Below the pieces are notes generated by a model. It searched no databases, had not been told where the DNA came from, and worked only from the letters and a program-made list of their open reading frames with translations. Of a DNA stretch of 17,430 bases, positions 8,024 to 13,293 are shown in pieces; the stretch's first letter is position 1, and every line of letters starts with the position of its first letter. Made by a program: the position numbers and the translations under genes. Origin of the DNA: Synechococcaceae bacterium WB8_1B_136 (GTDB lineage Bacteria > Cyanobacteriota > Cyanobacteriia > PCC-6307 > Cyanobiaceae); contig RGNC01000027.1 in assembly GCA_010029175.1 (NCBI GenBank), positions 1-17,430 on the forward strand. The letters are read 5' to 3'.

Positions 8024-8524
8024 TCAGCCGGGCAGCACGCTGGGGAGCCCCACACCGCGGGCCATGAGCGTTGCCAGCAGGGGGATGGCCGCGAAGCCCA
8101 CCAGCTCGATGTTGAGAATCCAGGACAGCCGCTTGGCCAGGGCCTCGCTCACCTGGGGCAGGTCTCCACGGCGCAGGGGGATGGCCCAGAGGATGTAGGT
8201 GATGGTGGGGTAGAGCGACAGCCCGCCAACGGAGAGATACAGGCCCACCTTCCACCAGAACAGGGGGTTCTCGGTGTAGAACTCGCTGCCCTGGCCGAAG
8301 TACAGCACCCGCAGAATGCCGCTCACCAGCAGTGCCAGTGCGGCCATGCCGTACACCACATCGGTGATCACCATCAAGGTGGCCTCCTGCTTGTTCGGGT
8401 TGGCTTTGATCAGGCGCCGTTCCAGCACCAGGGCCCCGAAGCAGAGCATGAAGCTCAGGTAGTGCACGTAGGCCACCCCGGCGCGGGAGAGCACCTCGGG
8501 GGGAATTGCCGCAAAGCCGGCCAT
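8024..8524 (-). CDS. DUF2214-family membrane protein
   Basis: A 166-aa polytopic membrane protein with about four helices. The family is recognised by VHYLSFMLCFGALVLERRLIK near the N-terminus, VITDVVYGMAALALLVSGILRVLYFGQG, FYTENPLFWWKVGLY and a late WILNIELVGFAAIPLLATLMARG. Conserved features are the His-Tyr pair in helix 1 and the Asp-x-x-Tyr-Gly and Phe-Trp-Trp-Lys motifs. Function is not established; a transport or redox role would be a guess. It is the first gene of the unit DUF2214-protease-RND-adaptor, with only 6 bp to the protease start. The start codon lies in a C-rich context and no Shine-Dalgarno sequence is visible. Confidence 0.8.
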   Translation of the reverse strand: MAGFAAIPPEVLSRAGVAYVHYLSFMLCFGALVLERRLIKANPNKQEATLMVITDVVYGMAALALLVSGILRVLYFGQGSEFYTENPLFWWKVGLYLSVGGLSLYPTITYILWAIPLRRGDLPQVSEALAKRLSWILNIELVGFAAIPLLATLMARGVGLPSVLPG

Positions 8525-8536
8525 GGGGCAGGGGGG
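8519..8536. repeat. 18-bp exact repeat, copy 2 (start of DUF2214 gene)
   Basis: Identical to 7979-7996 and 540 bp from it. On the minus strand the ATG inside this copy (8524-8522) is the start codon of the DUF2214 gene, so both copies place a C-run directly in front of an ATG-GCC. Confidence 0.6.
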
Positions 8537-8642
8537 TGTGGAGTGGGCATGACCGTAGCGAGCAGCTGGGCGGGCTGCGTTGGCGGCACCAACTGCAAAG
8601 GCTCACAACCACTGGAGATCAATCCCCTTGCGCCTCTGAACT

Positions 8643-8692
8643 GCACTTGCGAAGAAAAACCGCACTTGCGAAGCAATATGGAAACTTGGAAG
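8643..8692 (+). promoter_or_regulatory. Direct repeats upstream of the sigma factor gene (19-bp period)
   Basis: GCACTTGCGAAG occurs exactly at 8643-8654 and again at 8662-8673, one 19-bp step apart. A degenerate third copy (7 of 12 matching) lies in register at 8681-8692. The repeats sit in the AT-rich 218-bp gap between divergent DUF2214 and sigma genes, 51 bp before the sigma start. The spacing suggests binding sites on nearly the same DNA face, but no regulator is identified and no convincing -10/-35 pair was found. Confidence 0.5.
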
Positions 8693-8742
8693 CCTTTCAG
8701 TGGCTTTCATTTCTTTCTGAAAAAGCTTCTAGGTTCAAATGA

Positions 8743-9678
8743 GTGAAGCCCAAGATCATGGCCAGCTCGCTGAGTGCTTTTCTGGGAGAGATCGGTCGCC
8801 ATCAACTGCTGACTCCGGAGCAGGAGTTGATCCTGGGCCGGCGGGTGCAGGCGATGGTGGCTCTGCAGGAGCGCTGCGCTCTGGCGGGTGGTGAAGGCGA
8901 TGCCTGCCACTACGACGACACCGAGAAGCGCACTCTGCGGGTTGGCGAACGGGCCAAGGGGCAGATGATCACCGCCAACCTGCGGCTGGTGGTGAACCTG
9001 GCCAAGCGCTACCAGGGCAAGGGCCTGGATCTGCTCGATCTGATTCAGGAGGGCACCCTGGGCCTCACCCGCGCTGTGGAGAAGTACGACCCCACCCGCG
9101 GCCATCGTTTCAGCACCTATGCCTACTGGTGGATTCGCCAGGGGTTGAACCGTGCTCTTTCCACCCAGAGCCGCACGATCCGGATTCCCGTGAATGTGAA
9201 CGAAAAGCTCACCCGGCTCCGGGCTGCCAAGGCGCGGCTGTTGCAGGCCAACGGACTGTTGCCCAGCGCCAAGCAACTCGCCCAGGTGATGGATCTTCCC
9301 CTCGAGGAGGTGGAGGATCTGCTGGGCTGTGAGCTGCGCAGCGTCACCGTCAGCCTGCAGGGGGTGGTGAAGTCGAAGGCGGATCCAACCGAACTGGTGG
9401 ATGTGTTGCCCAGTGAGGAGATGCCGCCGATGGAGCGCTGCGAGCTGGCCGAGCGCAATGCCGCGGTCTGGAAACTGCTCGACCAGTCGAATCTCACCCC
9501 GAAGGAGCGCACGGTGGTGATGTTGCGCTTTGGCCTCGATGGCAGCAATGAGTGGCGCACCCTGGCCGAAGTGGCGCGCCAGTTGGCCTGCAGCCGCGAA
9601 TACTGCCGCCAGGTGGTGCAGCGGGCCTTGCGCAAACTGCGCAAGGCGGGCATCCAGAGCGGATTGGTGGACGCCTAG
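8743..9678 (+). CDS. RpoD-like sigma-70 factor (group 2 / alternative)
   Basis: A 311-aa sigma factor lacking the long region 1.1 of a primary sigma. Region 1.2 lies at about 8-45 (LGEIGRHQLLTPEQELILGRRV), regions 2.1-2.2 at about 72-110 (NLRLVVNLAKRYQGKGLDLLDLIQEG), regions 2.3-2.4 at about 113-140 (FSTYAYWWIRQGLNRAL), region 3 at about 148-225 and region 4 at about 235-305, with the helix-turn-helix TLAEVARQLACSREYCRQVVQRALRKLRK. The conserved core points to an RpoD-like group 2 factor, usually stress, light or nutrient responsive in cyanobacteria. The -10-reading helix is unusual: Asn136 stands where sigma-70 has Thr440, while Gln133 is kept. GTG 8743 was chosen because AGG lies 9 bp upstream; ATG 8758 is possible. 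It is transcribed away from the DUF2214 operon. Confidence 0.92.
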   Translation: MKPKIMASSLSAFLGEIGRHQLLTPEQELILGRRVQAMVALQERCALAGGEGDACHYDDTEKRTLRVGERAKGQMITANLRLVVNLAKRYQGKGLDLLDLIQEGTLGLTRAVEKYDPTRGHRFSTYAYWWIRQGLNRALSTQSRTIRIPVNVNEKLTRLRAAKARLLQANGLLPSAKQLAQVMDLPLEEVEDLLGCELRSVTVSLQGVVKSKADPTELVDVLPSEEMPPMERCELAERNAAVWKLLDQSNLTPKERTVVMLRFGLDGSNEWRTLAEVARQLACSREYCRQVVQRALRKLRKAGIQSGLVDA

Positions 9679-9695
9679 CCACGGGCCTGCGCCCT

Positions 9696-9723
9696 GCCGG
9701 TTCCAGGCGCTCGGGAAACCGGC
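9696..9723 (+). terminator. Possible stem-loop after the sigma factor gene
   Basis: GCCGGTT (9696-9702) pairs with AACCGGC (9717-9723), and two further C-G pairs form past a one-base bulge. It lies 17 bp after the sigma stop but has no T-run, so it is a weak terminator candidate or a 3' stability element. Confidence 0.3.
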
Positions 9724-9806
9724 CATCCCCGCCGCGACAACCGCCCTGGTTGCCGCCTGCGGGCCGACCACAATGAAGCCGTTGTTCCTGATCGGGAACC
9801 TGCGCC

Positions 9807-10163
9807 ATGGCCCCAACGCAGCCGCTCGATGCCGAAGTGCTCGAGAGCACCGAGGTGGATGAAAACGCCCTGCGCCGTCTGCTGCGACGGGCCGGCCGCA
9901 CCCTGGCCCGCCCGGCATTGGAGTGCCTGGAACTGCTGTTGGATGGCAACACGCCACCCCAGGTGCGCCTCACCATGCTGGCTGCCCTCACCTATCTGCT
10001 GGTGCCCGTTGATCTGATCCCGGATTTCATTCCCGCCGCCGGTTTCAGTGATGATCTGGTGGCACTCACGGCCCTGCTGGGGCTGTGCACCACCCATCTC
10101 AACGACGAGATCCGCATCCGGGCGCAGCGCAAACTGGATCGCTGGTTCCCCCCCGGGCGCTGA
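9807..10163 (+). CDS. DUF1232 (YkvA-like) membrane-associated protein
   Basis: A 118-aa protein with the DUF1232 core at about 55-92: MLAALTYLLVPVDLIPDFIPAAGFSDDLVAL, where the VDLIPDFIP turn and the following acidic pair are diagnostic. The first 50 residues are charged and probably helical. The core is a short hydrophobic hairpin and the protein is probably membrane-associated; its molecular role is not known. Its TGA overlaps the ATG of the next gene by one base (TGATG at 10161-10165), so the two are likely translated together. It lies 128 bp after the sigma gene and could be co-transcribed with it, unless the stem-loop at 9696 stops transcription. Confidence 0.85.
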   Translation: MAPTQPLDAEVLESTEVDENALRRLLRRAGRTLARPALECLELLLDGNTPPQVRLTMLAALTYLLVPVDLIPDFIPAAGFSDDLVALTALLGLCTTHLNDEIRIRAQRKLDRWFPPGR

Positions 10164-10510
10164 TGGCCACCCTGACCACGGATCAGCTGGAGGATCTCCA
10201 GGCCTTCCTCAAGGATTGGCTGCGCCACAGTGGCCGCACCCAGGCCGACCTGCGACGGGCCTTGCGGGCCAGTTCGATCCGCATGCCCGTGCTTCTCGAG
10301 GAGCTGGCGCGCATTCATCGAAGCGACGGCCTGATCGGCCTGGCGGAACGCCTCTGCCAGATCGAAACCCTGTGGCAGGGAGAAGATGATTGGCAGGGGC
10401 CAGACCCGGAGGATGGTCAGGCGCCGCAGTTGCCCCTGGCCCTCGACGATTCCCTCAGCCAACTGGATCTGCTGTTGGAGGAAATTCGTCTCGACAGCAG
10501 CGAACCCTGA
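10163..10510 (+). CDS. Hypothetical protein, 115 aa
   Basis: I do not recognise the family. The start at ATG 10163 overlaps the previous stop by one base; the frame is open further upstream, but that part is antisense-like and lies inside the DUF1232 gene. The first half, TTDQLEDLQAFLKDWLRHSGRTQADLRRALRASSIRMPVLLEELARIHRSDGLIGLAERLCQIE, looks fully alpha-helical and resembles a small helix-turn-helix or XRE-like bundle (inference only). The second half is acidic (GEDDWQGPDPEDGQ) and ends in a Leu/Asp-rich helix. It has no signal peptide or membrane segment, so it is probably cytoplasmic. The coupling suggests a function linked to the DUF1232 protein. Confidence 0.7.
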   Translation: MATLTTDQLEDLQAFLKDWLRHSGRTQADLRRALRASSIRMPVLLEELARIHRSDGLIGLAERLCQIETLWQGEDDWQGPDPEDGQAPQLPLALDDSLSQLDLLLEEIRLDSSEP

Positions 10511-10526
10511 TCACAACCGGGTGTGA
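10511..10526. promoter_or_regulatory. 16-bp near-perfect palindrome between genes
   Basis: TCACAACCGGGTGTGA begins on the base after the stop of the 115-aa gene; seven of eight positions pair across the centre. It lies 34 bp before the start of the small secreted protein gene. The half-sites TCACA and TGTGA are in inverted order compared with a CRP site. It may be an operator or a small mRNA hairpin; no protein is implicated. Confidence 0.35.
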
Positions 10527-10559
10527 CACGCCAGAGTAGGGGGAGCTTCTCCTGTTGCC

Positions 10560-10814
10560 ATGACGGCGCTTCGCCCAGCAGCCCCTCGCCTTGCGGTCGC
10601 CGCTCTGTTGCTGCTGGCCACTGCTGCCGCCCCCGTTCAGGCCCAGGTGGAGAGTTTTCTCTGGGGCCCTGGTAGCAACGTGGGTCCGGCCACCAAGATT
10701 GAACCCACGGATTGCGTCACCGCCGCCGACGGCACCATCACCTGCGGCACCAAGATCGTGAATCCGGAAGGGGATACCCCGGCCAAGCCCCAATATCGCC
10801 CCTTCTCCCAGTGA
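10560..10814 (+). CDS. Small secreted protein with signal peptide, 84 aa
   Basis: The N-terminus is a classical signal peptide: Arg10, the hydrophobic run LAVAALLLLATAAAP and a cleavage site after PVQA (about residue 28). The mature part of about 56 residues holds exactly two cysteines (52 and 62, nine residues apart), which could form a disulfide in the periplasm, and ends in a Pro-rich tail. I do not recognise a family. The gene lies 49 bp after the 115-aa gene and 6 bp before psiE, so co-transcription with psiE is likely. An AG-rich stretch at 10538-10545 is the likely ribosome site and can pair with CTCC at 10549-10552 in a small hairpin. Confidence 0.68.
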   Translation: MTALRPAAPRLAVAALLLLATAAAPVQAQVESFLWGPGSNVGPATKIEPTDCVTAADGTITCGTKIVNPEGDTPAKPQYRPFSQ

Positions 10815-10820
10815 TCCCCC

Positions 10821-11330
10821 ATGGCGGTCTCAGGCGATCAGGCGTTTCTGCGGGCGGTCACCCGATTCGAACGGGGCCTGGCCAAGGTTCTCTCCCTGGC
10901 GCTCACGTTGGTTCTGGTGGTGTCCACCGTGCAGTTGCTGCTCAGCCTGGGGGTTGATCTGCTGGATCTGCAGGTGAACTGGGCAGGGGAGGGCTTGATC
11001 AGCCTGCTCGATCAGATCCTGGTGATTCTCATTGCCCTGGAGGTGCTGCAGAACCTCACCGCATACCTGCGCGAGCATGCCGTGCAGATTGAGCTGGTGT
11101 TGGTCACGGCCCTCACCGCTGTGGCCCGCAAGGTGATCGTGATGCCACCGGGCATGCACAAGGATCCAGGCCAGTTGATGGCCCTGGCGGTTGCGGTGTT
11201 GGCCCTGGCGGTGGCCTATTGGCTGGTGCGGCAGTCACACGTCAGCCGTCTGCATCCCAGAACAGAGCCAACCACAGGGTCCCAGGGGCTGGATCCGTTG
11301 CCACCACCCGATGCCGGCGGTGGGGCTTGA
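10821..11330 (+). CDS. PsiE-like (phosphate-starvation-inducible E family) membrane protein
   Basis: A 169-aa membrane protein with about four helices: LSLALTLVLVVSTVQLLLSLG (about 25-45), LISLLDQILVILIALEVLQNLTAYL (about 59-83), a weaker helix VQIELVLVTALTAVARKVIVM (about 88-108), and LMALAVAVLALAVAYWLV (about 119-136). The pattern ALEVLQNLTAYLREHAVQIELVLVTALTAVARKVIV matches what I know of the PsiE family. Its function is unclear; in E. coli the gene responds to phosphate starvation. The last 30 or so residues (after SHVSRLH) are a Pro/Gly-rich hydrophilic tail encoded antisense to the end of the Nif11-cupin gene, so this tail is probably not conserved. The gene lies 6 bp after the small secreted protein gene. 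Confidence 0.82.
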   Translation: MAVSGDQAFLRAVTRFERGLAKVLSLALTLVLVVSTVQLLLSLGVDLLDLQVNWAGEGLISLLDQILVILIALEVLQNLTAYLREHAVQIELVLVTALTAVARKVIVMPPGMHKDPGQLMALAVAVLALAVAYWLVRQSHVSRLHPRTEPTTGSQGLDPLPPPDAGGGA

Positions 11331-11781
11331 TCAGCAGGGAATCGCCCACGCAGAGATCCCTCGCCTGCGGTTCATCCTCGAACTCCAATCTGGCGCTGCC
11401 CCGTAGCAGCAGCACCCACTCCATGGCGCGTTGGTCGTACCAGCCGTCTGTCGGGCTGCTGGCATTGCAGGAATGGATGCATTCCAGGCGCCACTGCGAG
11501 CTTTGAAACAGAACGGTGCTGCGCTCCTGCCCATCTTCGGGGCATGGGCTGGCCAACAGGTTCTGTTGATCAGCGGGGCTGGGAGGCCGTTCCGCCGTGG
11601 GGCCATCACCCCAACGGCGGCCGATGTCGAAGCCGAATCCTGCGGCCAGTTCCACCACCTCGTGGTGGTTGCTGCAGTTGCGCAGTGCCGTTCGCAGCTC
11701 GGGCTGGGCTTCGCTCAGGGCCACAAACGCGTTGAGCTGGCGAATCTTCTCCAGGAATTGCTGCAGATGGGCTTCGGCCAT
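11242..11781 (-). CDS. Nif11-like domain fused to a cupin domain
   Basis: A 179-aa two-domain protein. Residues 1-58 (LQQFLEKIRQLNAFVALSEAQPELRTALRN, then EVVELAAGFGFDIG) have the spacing and closing AxxxGFDI of the Nif11 domain, found in nitrogen-fixation-associated proteins and in leaders of ribosomal peptides. A linker rich in Pro and polar residues (59-85) leads to a cupin (about 97-175): EWVLLLRGSARLEFEDE is the first motif, without the usual HxH, and VGDSLLIKPHRRHRV is the second, with His157 kept. There is no leader cleavage site (GG) and no core peptide, so it is not an ordinary Nif11 precursor. It may be a small-molecule sensor or enzyme, but nothing defines the ligand. Its ATG overlaps the stop of the GNAT gene (TGATG), and its end overlaps psiE by 89 bp. 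Confidence 0.75.
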   Translation of the reverse strand: MAEAHLQQFLEKIRQLNAFVALSEAQPELRTALRNCSNHHEVVELAAGFGFDIGRRWGDGPTAERPPSPADQQNLLASPCPEDGQERSTVLFQSSQWRLECIHSCNASSPTDGWYDQRAMEWVLLLRGSARLEFEDEPQARDLCVGDSLLIKPHRRHRVVATDPAPGTLWLALFWDADG

Positions 11782-12311
11782 CAGTCCAGTATCGCCGGGC
11801 CACCCACCAGCTGTTTCTCCATCCGGAAGCGACGAAACAGCACGCCGTTGATCAGCAGTTCCTCCTGCCAGCGCACCTGCCAGCCGTGGCGCTGCAGAAG
11901 GGGCTGGGAGGAAAAGCTGGCTTCGGTGCGCAACCTGCAGAGTCCACGGCCTCTCGCTTCCTGCTCAAGCGCCTGCAGCAGGGTGCTGGCGCGCCCCTGG
12001 CGTTCAGCCCGGGGGTGGCAGTAGAGCAAGGCCAGTCGATCGAAGGGATCCAGCAGTCCGAAAGCCTCGATTCGCGTTGGCGATGAACAGCTCACCAGCC
12101 CGAAACCCCGCTCCAGACTGCGCCGCAATGCAGCCACAGCCTCACCGTCAACGGCCTGCTGGGCCCAGGCCTGACACTGCTGTTGGCTGTAGAGCGAGCT
12201 GGCACCAGAGAGCACGGCCTGGCGATAAACCTCCAAGACGGCTTCGTGATCGATCCCCTTGAGCCGACGCAGGCTGTTCATCCCGCTGGTTCCGCCGCAA
12301 TCCATGGCCAT
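11781..12311 (-). CDS. GNAT-family N-acetyltransferase
   Basis: With the start at ATG 12311 this is a 176-aa enzyme expected to transfer an acetyl group from acetyl-CoA to an unknown amine. The N-terminus SLRRLKGIDHEAVLEVYRQAV is a usual GNAT beta1-alpha1. The core FGLLDPFDRLALLYCHPRAERQGRASTLLQALEQEARGRGL is motif A with the Q/R-x-x-G-x-A acetyl-CoA loop (RQGRA). The end FSSQPLLQRHGWQVRWQEELLINGVLFRRFRMEKQL matches motif B, with the F-Y/LxxxGF-like turn. The start was chosen because GGAAG lies 5 bp upstream on the minus strand (12317-12321). ATG 12281 would also give a full domain, and the frame is open to 12395. It is translated together with the Nif11-cupin gene. Confidence 0.83.
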   Translation of the reverse strand: MAMDCGGTSGMNSLRRLKGIDHEAVLEVYRQAVLSGASSLYSQQQCQAWAQQAVDGEAVAALRRSLERGFGLVSCSSPTRIEAFGLLDPFDRLALLYCHPRAERQGRASTLLQALEQEARGRGLCRLRTEASFSSQPLLQRHGWQVRWQEELLINGVLFRRFRMEKQLVGGPAILD

Positions 12312-12359
12312 CGATTCTTCCGGATCAGCGCCCTCAGGTCTGGCAACCATCGCCTTGGT

Positions 12360-12380
12360 GTTGTAAGTTGTGAGTGTCGA
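12360..12380 (+). promoter_or_regulatory. Three degenerate heptad repeats before the cyAbrB gene
   Basis: GTTGTAA, GTTGTGA and GTGTCGA lie end to end at 12360-12380, 23 bp before the AbrB start, within the 92-bp gap that separates it from the divergent GNAT gene. They could be an operator for either gene. No matching -10 box was clear. Confidence 0.35.
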
Positions 12381-12403
12381 ATTGATCCAAACCACTTAAA
12401 TCA

Positions 12404-12769
12404 ATGCTCACTGGATCCGAACTGCTGGCCAAGGTCAAGGAACTGGGCGATGTGGGTAAGTCCGAGATCGTCCGGTCCTGCGGCTACGTCTCGAGTAAGA
12501 AGGATGGCGGAGAGCGCCTGAACTTCACCGCCTTCTACGAGGCTCTCCTCGAAGCCAAGGGTGTGGAGCTTGGCGCCAGCGGCAAAGTTGGCAAAGGAGG
12601 CCGCAAGCTCAGCTATGTGGCCACTGTCCAGGGCAACGGCAACCTGCTGATCGGCAAGGCCTACACCGCTCTGCTCGACCTCAAGCCCGGCGATGAGTTT
12701 GAAATCAAGCTCGGCCGCAAGCAGATCCGCCTGATCCCCGCTGGCTCCAGCGAAGACGACGAAGAGTGA
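12404..12769 (+). CDS. cyAbrB-type transcriptional regulator
   Basis: A 121-aa DNA-binding protein of the cyanobacterial AbrB clade, whose AbrB domain lies at the C-terminus rather than the N-terminus. The first half, TGSELLAKVKELGDVGKSEIVRSCGYVSSK and LNFTAFYEALLEAKGVEL (about 3-56), matches the clade-specific region. The AbrB fold follows at about 68-112: LSYVATVQGNGNLLIGKAYTALLDLKPGDEFEIKLGRKQIRL, with the LKPGDEFEI loop typical of the swapped hairpin. A short acidic tail ends it. cyAbrB proteins act as broad carbon/nitrogen-balance and redox regulators in cyanobacteria; its targets cannot be read here. No Shine-Dalgarno sequence is visible before ATG 12404. A strong terminator follows about 50-100 bp after the stop. 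Confidence 0.93.
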   Translation: MLTGSELLAKVKELGDVGKSEIVRSCGYVSSKKDGGERLNFTAFYEALLEAKGVELGASGKVGKGGRKLSYVATVQGNGNLLIGKAYTALLDLKPGDEFEIKLGRKQIRLIPAGSSEDDEE

Positions 12770-12774
12770 TCGTG

Positions 12775-12797
12775 CAGCCGGCTTGATTGTCCGGCTG
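12775..12797 (+). other. Stem-loop just after the cyAbrB gene
   Basis: CAGCCGG (12775-12781) pairs perfectly with CCGGCTG (12791-12797) around a 9-base loop, 6 bases after the TGA. No T-run follows, so it is more likely a 3'-end stability or pausing hairpin ahead of the real terminator. Confidence 0.45.
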
Positions 12798-12815
12798 GGC
12801 AATCCCCTCTGTTCC

Positions 12816-12866
12816 GGGGTCAGTGCTCATCCCAGTCGGTCAGACTGGGAGCCTGGCCCCTTTTTT
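12816..12866 (+). terminator. Composite Rho-independent terminator of the cyAbrB gene
   Basis: The inner stem is CCCAGTC (12831-12837) with GACTGGG (12843-12849), loop GGTCA. Around it GCT (12825-12827) pairs with AGC (12850-12852), and GGGGTCAG (12816-12823) pairs with CTGGCCCC (12853-12860) with one G-T pair. Six T follow at 12861-12866. The T-run stops four bases before the ATG of the cytochrome gene, so the hairpin could also influence that gene. Confidence 0.85.
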
Positions 12867-12870
12867 GTGC

Positions 12871-13293
12871 ATGGTTGCGGTTGTTGATCCCCCTGCGCTG
12901 CCCCTCGGCAGGCGCGTGCAGCAGCTGTTGGTGTGGTTCCTGCTGCTGTTCAGCACCCTGCTGCTGTTGGTCTGCGCCGGCCCCGCCATGGCGGAGGGAG
13001 TGCAACTGGACGCAAGCCGACCGGCTGGGGCTCAGTTGTTTGATCAACACTGTGCCGGCTGCCATGTGAACGGCGGCAACATCATTCGCCGCGGCAAGAC
13101 CCTTCAGCTCAAGGCGCTGGAGCGGCAAGGGCTCGGTTCGGCTGAGGCCATCGCGGCAATCGCAGCCAATGGCATCGGCCAGATGAGCGGCTACGGAGCC
13201 GTGTTGGGCGGTGAGGGTGTCGACCAGGTGTCCAGCTGGGTCTGGCAGCAGGCCCTGGCCGGTTGGCCACGGGGGGTCAGGCCGGCATCTTGA
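12871..13293 (+). CDS. Secreted c-type cytochrome, cytochrome c6-like
   Basis: A 140-aa monohaem cytochrome c with a signal peptide: after RR at 14-15 comes the hydrophobic run LLVWFLLLFSTLLLLVCAG and a probable cut after AMA (about 41). The mature domain has the haem motif CAGCH (61-65), followed by VNGGNIIRRGKTL as in the c6B/c6C-type branch of the cytochrome c6 family, and a likely axial methionine in IGQMSGYG (Met105). It would carry electrons in the thylakoid lumen or periplasm. The start is uncertain: ATG 12871 follows the cyAbrB terminator by four bases, and GTG 12916 would still give a complete signal peptide with a normal leader. The 3' end overlaps the opposing YciI-like gene by 17 bp. 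Confidence 0.87.
   Translation: MVAVVDPPALPLGRRVQQLLVWFLLLFSTLLLLVCAGPAMAEGVQLDASRPAGAQLFDQHCAGCHVNGGNIIRRGKTLQLKALERQGLGSAEAIAAIAANGIGQMSGYGAVLGGEGVDQVSSWVWQQALAGWPRGVRPAS

Noticed and set aside
8643..8692. Possible CRISPR-like repeat array before the sigma factor gene
   Set aside because: Only two exact 12-bp units and one degenerate one, with 7-bp gaps. This is far too short and irregular, and no cas gene is present; treated as a regulatory repeat.
12282..12395. Longer GNAT start at 12395 (204 aa)
   Set aside because: The extra residues reach into the divergent cyAbrB promoter region and lack GNAT features. ATG 12311 has a ribosome site and ATG 12281 already gives the full domain.
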